DNA of 64,000 nt from Nectonema munidae. Taxonomy: Eukaryota > Nematomorpha > Nectonematoida > Nectonematidae. The stretch lies in NCBI GenBank assembly GCA_030549495.1, contig JAUIRK010000509.1, forward strand, positions 1,548,501-1,612,500, given 5' to 3'. Below the pieces are notes generated by a model, which saw only the letters and a list, made by a program, of their open reading frames with translations, was not told the DNA's origin and ran no database searches. Position numbers and translations under genes: made by a program. Positions 45,431 to 56,761 of the stretch are shown here, piece by piece; position 1 is the stretch's first letter, and every line of letters starts with the position of its first letter.

Positions 45431-45682
45431 GCATACATACAAAGAGATTAGTCCATATCGGTTAAATGATCTTACTAAGAAACATAGTAAATTATATGTT
45501 TGTTTTGCCTTATCCAGAACTTGTTCGAGTATCCCAAAACTGGCGAACAAACAAACACAAGTGTCTCATCAACTGGTTTAACCGAATCTTTTCAATTGTT
45601 AACTTCTCTCTATTTTGTTTTTACTTGTATTCACTTTTTTAAACAGACCATTGGAATAAAGAAAAAAAACTTGCCACCAAGG

Positions 45683-45905
45683 GCGGAGGCGAACATGCTC
45701 AAAATTTTTGAAGGGTCAACTTTTTTTTGACAATTTTCGAAATTTATTATAAGAGAATTTTTGTCGAATGAACACTTTATTACAAGACATTACACCTGCA
45801 CTCTCAGCTCACAATCACACCATAACTGCAGAGATTTTATGAAGCCGAATCACCTTATTCCAAATTATAATCTCATCACTAACTTCTAGCTCATCAAGAT
45901 AATAA
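45683..45905 (+). mobile_element. ZBED-type hAT, 5' terminal fragment
   Basis: GAGGCGAACATGCTCAAAAT, then TTTATTATAAGAGAATTTTT, GTCGAATGAACAC, TTACACCTGCACTCTCAGCT and AACTGCAGAGATTTTAT match, in order, the complement of 52130-51900. Only the non-coding 5' end is present. It lies in the BNIP3 intron. Confidence 0.7.
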
Positions 45906-46639
45906 AATCATCCAGTGATCGGACATTTAGGCGACAGACATTTGGCCGAAGGAATATTTCAAATGATCGTGAATACAAATTTGGAGGTTTATAGCTTTTC
46001 ATCAACGCAACTTACATTTCTCTGGAAGTAGGATTTGAGTTACAATGAGCTTAATAAATTCATCAAATTTAACAAAGTTCGATGAATCAGCAGTTTCATT
46101 ATGCCCGCGAAAGGACATTCCAAATTCAGTAAGTTATGGTTTTTGACGAAAATGGTCTGGTAAACACGATATAAAATTTAATAAATAGAACAAGTTAGGC
46201 CAAGTTTTTTTGTTTGAGACTTTGCCATCAGGACATGAGAAGACAGTGGCTACTCCAATACCAAGGAGTAGAGGTGAGAAAAATGTCTACCTCCTACTCC
46301 TAAATTTAAAATATTGGCTTAAGCATTATATCAATTGTTATTCTAGATTAAGTAAATTAAATATGGAAAGTAGACACATGTGGTATCCATTAATTATAAA
46401 AATTAATCTAACACTAACCAATAATATTCAAATATTCTTATTGCTTGAAACACTGTAAAACAAGTGTCCAATTCTCATGACACATTAGGCCTATAATTTT
46501 TATAGCTCATGTTTACACTTTGCTTCAGCAATTATAGTTTATGTTTCAAATTTGCAATTTTTTTGGAAATAAAGAATGTAAGAGAAAAAAATCTCTCCAT
46601 AAAAATCTTAACACTCAACTAAAAAAGTCAATGAACACA

Positions 46640-47260
46640 CTTGACTGAACTATATCCTTTCAAATTTAGTAACTTTTCGTAAAATCGCTAGTTGCATCTT
46701 TTGATATATTTCAATCAAATTTTGATATTATCCGTAGTTAACCTTATAACTTAACGTCCATATCAGATACGCCCTTGAAAATGTATAATTATGTACAGTT
46801 TCGAGTGCATAACACTTATATATATTGAATTTTTTCAATAATGATAGTTACTTTTTAGAAAATGTCAATCAAAATTTTGATTAATGGGAAATATATCTAA
46901 TAAAATATATTCTTTCAACTGTTATATAAAATGTATTTTTTATACAAAAACGGCAATGTAGGTTTCATTTCTCGACTCAGTTTTTACATTTAGGATTTGA
47001 AAATACCTATAAGTGTCAATCAAACTTGCTGTTTATTTCTCAAAAATAGTCTCCAAAAATATTCATTCAAATTTTATATGAAATACATGTTTTTATACCA
47101 AATCGAACATGTTGGTTTCATTTCTGCACTCAGATTTTGTATTTAATGTTTGAAAATATCTACAGGGTTAATGAAATATGCGGTTTACATATGAAAGTTG
47201 TCTCCAAAAATATTCTCTCAAATTTTATATGAAATTTATGTTTTAATACCAAATTTTCGA
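46640..47260 (-). mobile_element. piggyBac-type element relative, reverse partial copy
   Basis: The complement of 46670-46900 follows 26390-26130 (blocks around AACTGTATATAATTATA, GGTTAAGTA and GATGTAGCTAGCGATTTTA). 46920-47250 holds about two reverse units of the ~148-bp repeat (GTTTCATTTCTGCACTCAG, GTCTCCAAAAATATTC). Neither TTAA-flanked terminus was found, so it is a fragment. Confidence 0.7.
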
Positions 47261-47679
47261 CATGAGATGTCATATTTTAATCATTTTTTGACACGTTTAA
47301 TTGATTTTTATAAAAATGAATATCACCCCTAAATTCAGCATACTTGAAAACGGGTATATATGTATGAAAAACTTTTTATAGGAATAAAATTTTTACTTTT
47401 GACATGGGCTTAATTTATTTTTTGACAGGTTTGGTAGTTATCATGAAAAAATATCGACAAAATAGTAAACAAACATGCATAATATAAGATTATGATAAAG
47501 AATCTCCCAAGGTTTAACAAGAGAAGTAAGTACGATGGGAAAAATTGAGTTGGAGGAAATGTTAAGTCTTCTAAAAAAGAAATGAATTAAACGGCTAAGT
47601 CAAAAAATAAAATGAAAAAAAGGAAAAAAGAAAAGGGGAAATGAAATGACAGCAATTATACAAAGAAAGTAAATATTAC

Positions 47680-47986
47680 TGTGTTCTTTGTATGCACACA
47701 CAAGAGACAGTGTTTTGAGAGAAGCAACTATCATTGCACAGTTTAGATGAATTTGAGGAAACTTCTACTTGCTCTTTGAATCCAGAGCCTTTGACGCCAC
47801 AATTTGCGCAAAGATAAGGACCAATCACAGCTCCGCATTCCGAATGGAAAGCGCTTTGATTTGCTGCGACTTTTCGAAGACTTTGTGCAAGCAAATGCTC
47901 GTCAATGCGAATAAAGGAAGTATTGAGAGATGAAGAGACAGGGGGAGAATTTGGTGGAGTATCTGTATCCAATTCACACCAAGAAC
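47680..47986 (-). CDS. BNIP3: BNIP3, large 5'-proximal exon with LIR motif
   Basis: A 307-nt exon after CTCTTCATAG| (47988-47987), starting in phase 1. It begins (G)SWCELDTDTPPNSPPVSSS. Human BNIP3 has GSWVELHF at the same place (recalled); W-x-x-L is the LC3-interacting motif used for mitophagy. RIDEHLLAQSLRKVA may correspond to the EKILLDAQHES helix region. It then continues into a Cys-rich stretch with Cys pairs in PYLCANCG, KLCNDSC and SCVC. The frame reaches a stop at 47676, but the donor CA|GTAATA at 47680/47679 removes it and is in phase 2, as the next exon at 44346 requires. The initiator exon lies further right and was not found. BNIP3 recruits autophagosomes to mitochondria and responds to hypoxia in animals. 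Confidence 0.75.
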
Positions 47987-47988
47987 CT

Positions 47989-48613
47989 ATGAAGAGATTA
48001 TGTTTAATATTTAAAAAAATGTACTTAATCAAAATATATGAATAATATATTCGTTTAAGAAAATTACTAATGCTACTAACAAAGATTTTGATACGCCCGC
48101 AAAAGTATAAACAAAATCAATTTACTAGATCAAACTACAACAAAAGTGTAAGCTGTAACTTTTACTCCAACTCTAAGTTATTTGTTGATTGAAATAGATT
48201 CGATCTGGTGAGAGATGAAAGAAAAAACTAGTTTTTAATTCGATTCAAAAAAATAGAAAAAACAAATACATTCTAACAAAGCTTAAAGATGAAAAAATCT
48301 TACAAAAAATAATTGTTTTTTCCAAGTGAGGGTAGAAGAAAATTGCCACATAAGGAAAGGAAGCCAAAATAATACAATAATAGATTTTAAAAATACTAAA
48401 TAAGACTTCATTAACTACATGTAATAGGGAATGCACATGACAGAAACAGTAATGCGTGAACAAAGTATGGAGCATATCTCAGTTTGTTCAAAATTATTAG
48501 CTATTTTGCAGAATAATCAATGACATATAAGAGGTGAGAATTTTTATTTTTAAAGACTTTGTTGCGACTTTTGGTATATAAAGAAACTAAAATCGACTAA
48601 AGAATAAAATCAT
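47989..48613. other. BNIP3 first-intron segment
   Basis: AT-rich, without a supported frame. A short GC patch with ATG that could be exon 1 was looked for and not found. Confidence 0.3.
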
Positions 48614-48617
48614 TTAA

Positions 48618-48747
48618 CCCATTTACGACCAATGTTCCTATTTTGAAACATAAGTAATTTCATCTTCGTCTGCTTTTTTCAATGACTTTGAATATAAATC
48701 GTCTGCGTTTTTTTAAATATCGTCTGCTTTGCTTGGTCTTAAATGGG
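48618..48747. mobile_element. Short TTAA MITE (piggyBac-type ends)
   Basis: CCCATTTACGACCAATG at 48618, preceded by TTAA, and CTTGGTCTTAAATGGG ending at 48747, followed by ATAA, form inverted repeats of about 17 bp with 3 mismatches. The interior repeats TCGTCTGC three times. The 130-bp length without coding fits a non-autonomous piggyBac-type MITE different from the 23990 family. Confidence 0.6.
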
Positions 48748-48751
48748 ATAA

Positions 48752-50079
48752 CATATACTCCCTAATCATTACCGCTACTAATAAAAAATAAGTTCTTTTT
48801 GAATATTGTATGTGTATGTATTTAGTGTAAATAAATATAATAAAATGCATTTTTGCCAGCAACAGAACTTTAATTGGTTATATTTTCTTCATATATTGTC
48901 TTTTTTTATTAAAATTATTTATACGCACGTTATGTCCACGTTTTGATTTCGGATGCAAAGCTGCTACCAAATGGGGTAATGTTCAAGGCCAATCATGCTG
49001 ACCTAAAGACTTTATGTATCTCCATTATGCAGAATATACGAACATTAGTCTCTCGAACAGTACAAATGCACATAGGATTTCTACTAATTATTATCTTGTG
49101 AGCAATTTTCTCTACTTTTCTAAGAATGAAGAACAAGAAACGTAACAGACTCAATCTCTCGTTTAACTTCCATGTAGCCCTTCCAATGACCAAGCCGAGA
49201 ATAGAAATTTGAGAGGCTATGCGAGCTCAACCCTCCCGCTAAGGAGCCAAAGCAAGTATAAAATGATCACTGATTATTATTATTTTCAACTTATATCTGA
49301 TTTTAATATTAAAAAAGGAAAATTTTGCGTTGAATCGCCCAAGCCCCCAAAATCTTAAAGCATTGAAAATAGTTCTATTACTCAAGGAATATTAGCACAT
49401 ATAGAGGCAATCGGAGTGGCAAAAAGGGAAGGGCGAAAAAGTCTTTCGTCACAAAAAAATATGATCTATCTCAATTAGAGATCTTTATTTTAGGTTTTTA
49501 ATGAACTTGTTTAGCTTCTGAGTTGTCTTTCGCTATTACTCTTCATGTTTTAAGGCAAAGTTTTTAAATGGATATTAGAAATATCATTTTTACTATTAAT
49601 TTCAGGTTCGTTTGAAATAATAGGCAATCTAAAATTAAGGCATAGTTGATCAGAGGTAGCAGGAATTTGAACAAGGAGGCGAAAAATTTACAGTATCAGG
49701 GACAAATTTTTTTACAACACATACTTATGTCAGATGCCTTTCTCAAGGGGCAGAAAGTATTATCCATAATTAAAGTTTATATCCCTATTGATTACAGTAA
49801 TTGAAAGAGTTAAATTAATGTAAAAGAATGCATAAGTTAGAACAAATGCCTTTACTAACGACTTTCTAAATAATTGAAACAATCGAACCTTTCATTACAC
49901 AATTCAAATTCACAACACCTTCATTCACTTATTTAATTTTTAAGATTTTATCAGCATTATCCTGAAAGGGTGACAATCTTTTTGCCCATTTCTTTAAAAT
50001 TTTTGGCAATAAAACTTATGTAAATGCTTTTAATTTATTCATAAAAGTTATTCATGTTTTTAAAAGTACTTCTTGTAAT
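48752..50079. other. Unassigned interval
   Basis: AT-rich. A GC-richer patch at 49180-49260 shows no motif or splice pattern I can support. Confidence 0.3.
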
Positions 50080-50185
50080 AATGGTAATGCTCTAGATTTG
50101 ATTTAGGTAAGAGTGGAACATATTGAGTACCCATGTACTATTAAAGCATACTAAAACTACCCAGGTTAAAAATATCTTCTATAAC
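50080..50185 (+). mobile_element. LINE RT fragment left of the hAT insertion
   Basis: Text such as SILKLPRLKISSI just before the hAT end could be the block preceding Y-R-P-I-S in CR1/L2-type RT, which resumes exactly at 52131. The match is weak by itself and rests on the junction. Confidence 0.3.
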
Positions 50186-52130
50186 TTACTTAAACTTATC
50201 CTAAGAGGGAGGGCTGATTTTTTAATTTTCAAAATTTGTTGTAAAAGAATTTTTGTCAATCACATCAACCTTTCAATAACTGGAAAATTTAAGTTATCGC
50301 TATAAGATATTTAACAAAATATCTTTTGAACCTCCTCAATCATTAACCAAATCAATAAACTGTTCTTAAATTAAGAAGTCCTCTGAGGCGAGATTACTAA
50401 TCAAGATTATAAACGGGTTTTTGATAAATTTATAGTATTTTTCAAATTATTATAGATTAGGAAAATAACGGGAAATTTCTTGGCTAAGATATGCTACACC
50501 GTGTTTTATGGTGGCCAGAACATCTTTATTCATGAAAATCTTATTTTATTCAACAAATATGTTGGAAAATCGAGCAAAATTTTTCTTCTTTAAGAATGCG
50601 ATTATTCCAGCCTCATTTAAAAAGTTGTCCATTTTTATGACCATGGAGTACTATCCACAAGGTTAAGGGAATTCATAGATTCAAATATGTTCAATTAAAA
50701 ATGATTGAGATATACGAAAATGACCATTAGAAAATTCTACATGCATGCCTAGTTTGTTTTGCAGAAATTGCTGCATTTCTTTCCATAGTAATCGCTTCGA
50801 AACTTTTCCTTTGGAAAGCCCCCTCACGTTTGAGTGCAGCAAGAGTTTTACCAATTCGGAATCATTTTCTTTGCATAATTATGAAAACAAACAAGAGTTG
50901 AAGGCTTTTTCCTTTAATTAAATACGCTGTTTTAACGACTTCATTTAGAACATTTTAAATCCATCAGGTATGGTTTTCTTTATTAAGGCGTGGCGATGAA
51001 TAGCGCAATGAGTACCAATTATATCTGGAGATTTTTGCTAAATTAGAGTCTAAAAAGTAGAACAAGTAATTGTTAGAGCACGGTCAGTACACACTCTAAT
51101 GGGATGTTCTGGCTTAATAACATGTGTTGTAAGGAATTGTCCACATTATCAAATATTTCTCTTCCAGTGGTTCTACTGCGAAGAGTTTTGTATAACAAAA
51201 AATTGTCTACCAGGTGCTTGTCATCTACATATTATACGTAAAGGTAAAGCTAAGCTAAGTTTGCAGCATCCATCGTTCCATCAAGCTGCATTGCAAAAAA
51301 GTTGAAAATCGAATTCCGAATCAATAAAACAAACTTTGATTGTCATCAGACATCTCACCTATTAGCCTTCTAACGGTATCGTTTGAGAGGAAGATGTTTC
51401 AACTTTACAAGTTCAGAAGTTCTTAGCATATTAAATATGATATCTTTGAAGCAAGGTAATATCAACTGTTCTGCTATGTTGTGGGACTTTTTACAACGGA
51501 TATTTTTTTGAAACTTTTCAAACCATACCTAATATTTTGCAAAAACATTATTGTGTTATTTATCAAACATGAATTTTTGCAATCGTTCAGCCAATAGTTT
51601 TGTTTATCGAATTCGACTGCTTCGCTACCAGCACAAGCTTCACCTGGCGGGCTTTAGGAAGTGGAATATTAAAAACGATTAGTTCTAACACTTCAGAACA
51701 CAAAAGACACTTAGTTCCTCTTCCCCGCCAGGCTTTAATGCAGTAAAACCAAATTTCAAGTATGAGTCGTCATATATCATTTTTTAATTGTCAAAATGAC
51801 AAATGACCCAATATGGATGCAATATGTTGAGCAAAATGGTTCACTCAGTATCCACTTCTCAATCCACATGGAACTTCTTCGCGACACCACGAACTCTAAT
51901 TTGAAAATCACTGAGCTAGAAGGTTGATGCAATCAGAATTACAAACTAGGTAATTTATCTTGATAAAATCACTGCAGTTGTCGTGGGATTGAGAGCTTAC
52001 AGTGCCAGTATAATGTCGGACAAAAATCGTGATGTGTTCATTGGACAAAAATTCTTTTATAATAAATTTTGAAAATTATAAAAGTTCGCCCCCCCCCCCC
52101 GCCTTTCAATTTTGAGGATATGCGCCTCTG
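50186..52130 (-). mobile_element. ZBED-type hAT transposon, most complete copy
   Basis: The right end at 52130 is CAGAGGCGCATATCCTCAAA in complement, then a long G/C run and TTCAAAATTTATTATAAAAG. The left end (50186-50260) shows a decayed TATCCTAAGAG and ATTTTCAAAATTTGTTGTAA, AAGAATTTTTGTC. Minus-strand coding traces are KCLLCSEV-like text near 51710 and SDD/LDE-region text near 51400-51100. A possible 8-bp duplication is CTATAACT (50178-50185) and CTATAGAC (52131-52138), six of eight. Its right edge abuts a LINE RT at its YRPISL codons. Many stops make it inactive. Confidence 0.68.
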
Positions 52131-52480
52131 CTATAGACCAATTAGCCTTATAAGTAGCGTGTCAAAAATATTTGAAAAAAATTCTTTTCAAACGTGTTTT
52201 AGCCTATTTTTCTTTGAATCAACTGTTTTATGAAAAAACAATATGGGTTTAAAAATTTGTAAATCACATTGAGCTAACGTATACTTGATAAAATACATAC
52301 ATTTTAATATTTTGATTGATGCGAAAAAAATTATTTGTACCTGCAAATTTGTTATCTACCATTTCTCTTTTTAAAAGTATTTGATAAACAGAAATAAAAC
52401 AGTAACAAACATCTACTCCGATGTAGAAGCCTCCTCAATTTTATATCATTTTTTTCGTATACACATTTGAAAATGAGAAT
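52131..52480 (+). mobile_element. LINE RT remnant right of the hAT insertion
   Basis: The plus strand reads YRPISLISSVSKIFEK (52132-52180), then in a shifted frame ILFKRVLAYFSLNQLFYEK and in another frame QYGFK. This is the Y-R-P-I-S...K-x-x-E-K...QxGFR run of CR1/L2/Jockey-type RT. Further 3' text is too decayed. It is distinct from family D, though of the same general type. Confidence 0.65.
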
Positions 52481-52775
52481 GTAAAAAATCTAAATAAAAA
52501 TGCCTCCTCAATTTTTGTTGTGAATTAAATCGTAGCGTGAATGCCTACTAAAATTTATATCATTTCTTCCTTATACATAGTTATATCCCAGTTTAAATTG
52601 CTTCTTCAAACTTAGAGCATTTCTTTCTTATACATAACTGATAAGTTTGACTATCTTTAAATCCTGCGAAAATTAGTAGAGACAAAATGCTAGTAAACGC
52701 AATTTAAAAACTAAAGCACACTTTTAAAAAGCTTCTTAACATGTAACCTTTACAAGCTTTATATATATATTTGGG

Positions 52776-52854
52776 AATGTTGCACTATCCTGGCATCGAT
52801 AAACTTCTTTCCTATGCAATTGGCTTTTTATCGATGCACGGATAGTGCAATATT
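52776..52854. repeat. 79-bp near-perfect hairpin
   Basis: The arm AATGTTGCACTATCCTGGCA, TCGATAAA (52776-52803) is the complement of 52827-52854 with three mismatches, around a 23-nt loop. ATCGAT occurs in both arms. It may be a very short MITE or a structured transcript. Confidence 0.8.
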
Positions 52855-54239
52855 ATCTATATTTTATATAATTTTAGCTCTTTCTAACCATTTTAATTTT
52901 ATTATTATATGGTTTATGGGTTATAACCCTGCGATGGTTGTGATTGTTTAAATTTTTTAACTAACTTCATGAAATAAATGACTACTAGATAAATAATAAT
53001 TTTTATAACCGGTTTTTAACACCAGTGGCAAAGTGCATAATGAAAAATCAAGTCGGTAAATGCTTTGATTTGAACGAATTTCCTTGGAGCCAGATAAATT
53101 GAAGAAAGAGCATAGAATAATTATTGATACACATTTTTGAGTGATATATTGAGAATTTTTTAATAAATTTTTATCAGGAACGTTTATTTTTCAATAAATT
53201 TTTATGTACCATTGTATTTTAAAGGGCTATTAGAAGTCAATTTGCTTGCCCCCCTAAATTACTTGCATGCCCCCAACTTCCATTTTTTGGCTACGCCACT
53301 AGGTTAAAACATCATTAATTAATATACATTAAATAGATATTAGGATTAATAGAAATCTCGATTTTAATTAATTATCCAGATTTTACCTTAGCTTACCACC
53401 GTAATCACAAGAGATTTTAGAGAATCCTTTTTTTATTTATCGATCTTATAGTTCCAAAAAAAGGAGTTTATACTAATTTAAATACAAATATAATTATTCA
53501 TTTTTGAGCATAAAAACTCCTCTTTTACCTTAGTATTTTCGCATTATTGTATATCTAAGGAATATAAAAATTGTTTTAAAGACCATTTTTGTCGCGGATT
53601 GACGATTTAAAAATATGGCAACTCTAAAATAGAATGGAAACTTTTTACACTTAAAAGAAATTCCCTCTATTTAATTATCAATTAGAGTTTTATAAATAAA
53701 ATAAAAATTAGTCAAGTATTTTAATTCAATTTATAAAAAATGGAAAATACGTATTACAATCAGAAGATGTTTGGGTCATTGTTTAAATTAAACTGGAAAT
53801 GAAATTAAAATAAAAATATATTTAAAAATATTTTGTTATGAATCCTCTTTCTGTTAACGAAGGAATTTCTGAGAGCTGAAAAATTCTTTTTTTCTTAAAT
53901 TTCAATTTATTAGGGTAAAAGGGTTTTACAAAAGTAATAACCATCTAAACTAGGGGTTCTCAACTCTGTAATAGCATGACGCAATATTTGTGTCTTTATT
54001 TTTATTCTCAATACCTTTATCCTTAAAAATATTACTTTCTAGCAGGGAGTTTTTGATAATCTATGATATTTATAGATGACCAAGTACTATCAACTTCAAT
54101 TTTTTTTGCTCCAAAATTCATATAATTTTCAAAAATGCCGAATATTTATTTCTCCTAGTCATATATCAACAAACAGGACCATTCATTAATTCGAGTTTAA
54201 ATTTCTTTCACTTTTGTATCACATCGTACATACACACTT
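52855..54239. other. Unassigned AT-rich interval with a possible MITE end
   Basis: At 53240-53305 the phrase GCCCCCCTAAATTACTTGCA, TGCCCCCAACTTCC...GGCTACGCCACTAG resembles a hAT terminus, but I found no partner. The rest is featureless. Confidence 0.3.
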
Positions 54240-55340
54240 ATACACATGTTTAACCCGTAACGTACACGTCACGATGATGCTCCAAAACTTACCTCAACCC
54301 AAATAATAGCAAACCTATTTAATGAGTTCATGGTCAATTCGTCTTAGAAGACCCTACCCTCCTTAATAATCTAAAATAAAAAGTAACTCTTGCACACTCT
54401 AACAAAATTGAACATGTCTCTCTTTCTCACCATTCACATACTCAACCATGCCCCTAATCAAGTCTACTTACGAATAAGTGACTTTCCAACCCATAACTTA
54501 TTTATCCGCTAACCTTCAGGATAAACAAAAACCTTCTCTGTCGAAGCCTAAATCATCCATAAACACCGAGCTTACTCTGAAAATAGTTCTCCCCCCACCC
54601 TCAGACTCTAAAGGCGAGAAAGCTGCCTTCCGACAAAAAAATAGTCAAAAACTTAATATAAATAATTTTTAACTAATAAAAATACACATTCTATCGCTTA
54701 CACATTATCCTAATATAATGGCATCATTTACTTTCAATTTTCAAAACTGCAAGAGAAATAACAAGCTCATCTTCACACTAACAGAATTAAATCGAAAGAT
54801 TTACCTATTCTCAAACCTCATTTCATATTCAGAAGCATACCCATAAACACACCACTCTCTTCGTTCTCTGCAAACATTTTTGAGCAAAAGTTCAACATAC
54901 GAAATATTTTCAATTTAATATGTGCTTGAAATACAGGCACATTTTCATACACAGCAATCCTTGAGCCCAATAACCCTAACATTTTCAAATACCTTCTTAA
55001 ACCTCCTAAATTCATAGTTGATCACCACATTTTCACAACTCTAGAAAAACTATTATATCGTCCATGCAAGAACCGTCTAAAACAAGGCCACTCAACTAAT
55101 AAATGAAAATTCTCATTACCAAATTGCGCTCACTTAGCTAATCGTGGCCACTTAATATCAGATTGCATTTTTAAAGGGTAGTACTAAAAAACCCGCTGAG
55201 GCGCTCTCGGACGCAACTTCAATTGATACAATCACCACAACGCTAGATCTAAACTATGCGCATTCCAAATTCAACAAGCCGCCACAAAATCAACAAAATA
55301 GCTATTTTTGCTTTAACTCATCCTTGTAATGCTTAATATG
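54240..55340 (+). mobile_element. LINE ORF1 remnant, family A-like
   Basis: A 64-codon frame at 54478 (TFQPITYLSANLQDKQKPSL...INTELTLKIVLPPPS) parallels the family-A ORF1 text LEPDLTLKITPSNQLSYRKDK by position. Downstream, FSYTAILEPNNPNIFKYLLK (about 54945) is followed by PCKNRLKQGHST (about 55065) and NRGHLISDC (about 55140), which look like decayed CCHC knuckles. The order is that of an ORF1 with RRM-like middle and zinc knuckles. It has multiple frameshifts and is dead. Confidence 0.5.
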
Positions 55341-55369
55341 TCAAATTATATAAATGATTTATTCAAGTT

Positions 55370-55985
55370 TTCATTGTTAATGACACATATTGTGTGTATG
55401 TAGTCCTTAGTGGTCTTTTTTGAAGAACTTGTATTCTTTTTTTCCATAAGGGAACCAGTAGAAACCCGAATAATTTAAATGTGAGATAAAAGTTATTTGT
55501 ATAATAGAAGTCTTACTATTATTGGAAATATGTTTTTGGTAAGAAATAGTAAACCATTATTTAATTTCATTGCAATATGATAAGCATGATGAGTAAATTA
55601 ATTTTTTTTGTCTATAATTAAGCCCAAAATGTTAAATTTATCTATCTTTTCTATACCAGAATTATTTAATAATGACTTGTATGCTTGCGCTTGTTGGATA
55701 TTAACATACATTTAGATTTATCTTTATATATTACGAAATTATTGTCTTCTATCCATTTATAAATAGAATTCATTTCAATTTTCAGAATATATGCATTAAT
55801 CAAACTATTATTTTTTATTTTATATAAAGGGAAATAGACACAAATATCATTAGCATACAAAAGATAATGAAAAAATATTTAAGGTATAGAAGATATCATT
55901 AATTGCAATATTGAAAAGTATGGGAGCCAATATAGATCTTTGTACAACACCTGTCTTGGTTGGTAGCATTCAGAAAGTGTAATAT
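55370..55985 (-). mobile_element. LINE RT remnant, finger-palm to thumb
   Basis: The minus strand reads TGVVQRSILAPILFNIAIND (about 55960-55895; relatives GVPQGS.L.P.LF..yINDI), then YANDICVYFPLYKIKNN (about 55858; YADD with Asp to Asn), IYKWIEDNNFVIYKDKSKCM (about 55765), FNILGLIID (about 55630) and SHI-type C-terminal text. This is typical of Jockey/I-type RT. It is inactive. Confidence 0.65.
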
Positions 55986-56185
55986 TTACGTCACATCTTT
56001 AGATTCTATCAATAAGAAGAAGAAAAGTTAAGAAGAAAGAAAGTATAAGAAAAGTATGATTCACGTTTCACAAAACAAAATACTGACCAAAGTACAGAAG
56101 CAATGAAAAAAAGCATTATTTTAATTATTTCTAAAAAAAACTCAAATTTATAGTATTATTATTATTTTTATTAGTATTATTTACG

Positions 56186-56757
56186 TTAAATAATGAGTCC
56201 AGAAATGAAAACAGCATGGCCCATTTAGTAGGTAGGTAGGTAGGTGGGTGGGTGGATTTTAAAACCCCTTCCCGGGTGGGGTGGTATGCTTGGGTTGGGG
56301 GGGGGGGTGGGGGGGGGGGGGGGTGGGGGGGGGGGGGGGGTGGGTAAAAATATAAGAGAAATATATTTTATTTAAAATTTGAAGGTATATTTTATTAGAT
56401 ATATTTTTGATCAATCAAAATTATTATTATTGCCATTATTATTGAAAAAAATAAATATATAAAGTGTTATGCGTTCCAAACTGTATATAATTATAAATTT
56501 TCAGGGTATTGTATAATATAGATCCTAAGTTATAAGGTTAAGTACATATAATGTCAAAATTTTGCTAAAAAATTTTAATTTTTGATTGAGAGTTTTGGAC
56601 ATTAAAGGATCATTCAACTACCATGAAAATGGTTTCAAAAGATGTAGCTAACGATTTTAGTAAAAGTCACAAAAATTGAAGGGATATGATTCAGCCAATT
56701 TTCTAGAATTAATTTTTTAGTGAAAGGGGGCGTTTTACGCCCCCAGCACTAATAGTG
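56186..56757 (+). mobile_element. piggyBac-type element relative, right-hand copy
   Basis: 56190-56225 carries the AATGAGTCCAGAAATGAAAA part of the ~148-bp repeat. After a G-rich interruption, 56350-56757 follows 26080-26486 nearly base for base (ATTTTTGATCAATCAAAATT, GTGTTATGCGTTCCAAACTG, GATGTAGCTAACGATTTTAG). It ends GCACTAATAGTG at 56757 followed by TTAA (56758-56761). The left terminus is absent. Confidence 0.8.
56226..56345. repeat. GTAG/GTGG/poly-G low-complexity tract
   Basis: (GTAG)n grades into (GTGG)n, then a CCCCTTCCCGGGTGGGG patch and about 55 bases of almost pure G with isolated T. It is striking in this AT-rich window, could form G-quadruplexes, and might be partly a sequencing artefact. 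Confidence 0.9.
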
Positions 56758-56761
56758 TTAA

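Noticed and set aside
47676-48032. 118-codon frame read as an independent small Cys-rich protein
   Set aside because: The part before 47986 is preceded by an acceptor, and the sequence after it starts with the BNIP3 SWxEL motif, so an exon fits better than a stand-alone gene.
56226-56345. G-rich tract as a telomere or interstitial telomeric repeat
   Set aside because: It has no TTAGG or TTAGGG periodicity. It is a GTAG/GTGG/poly-G expansion inside a transposon copy.
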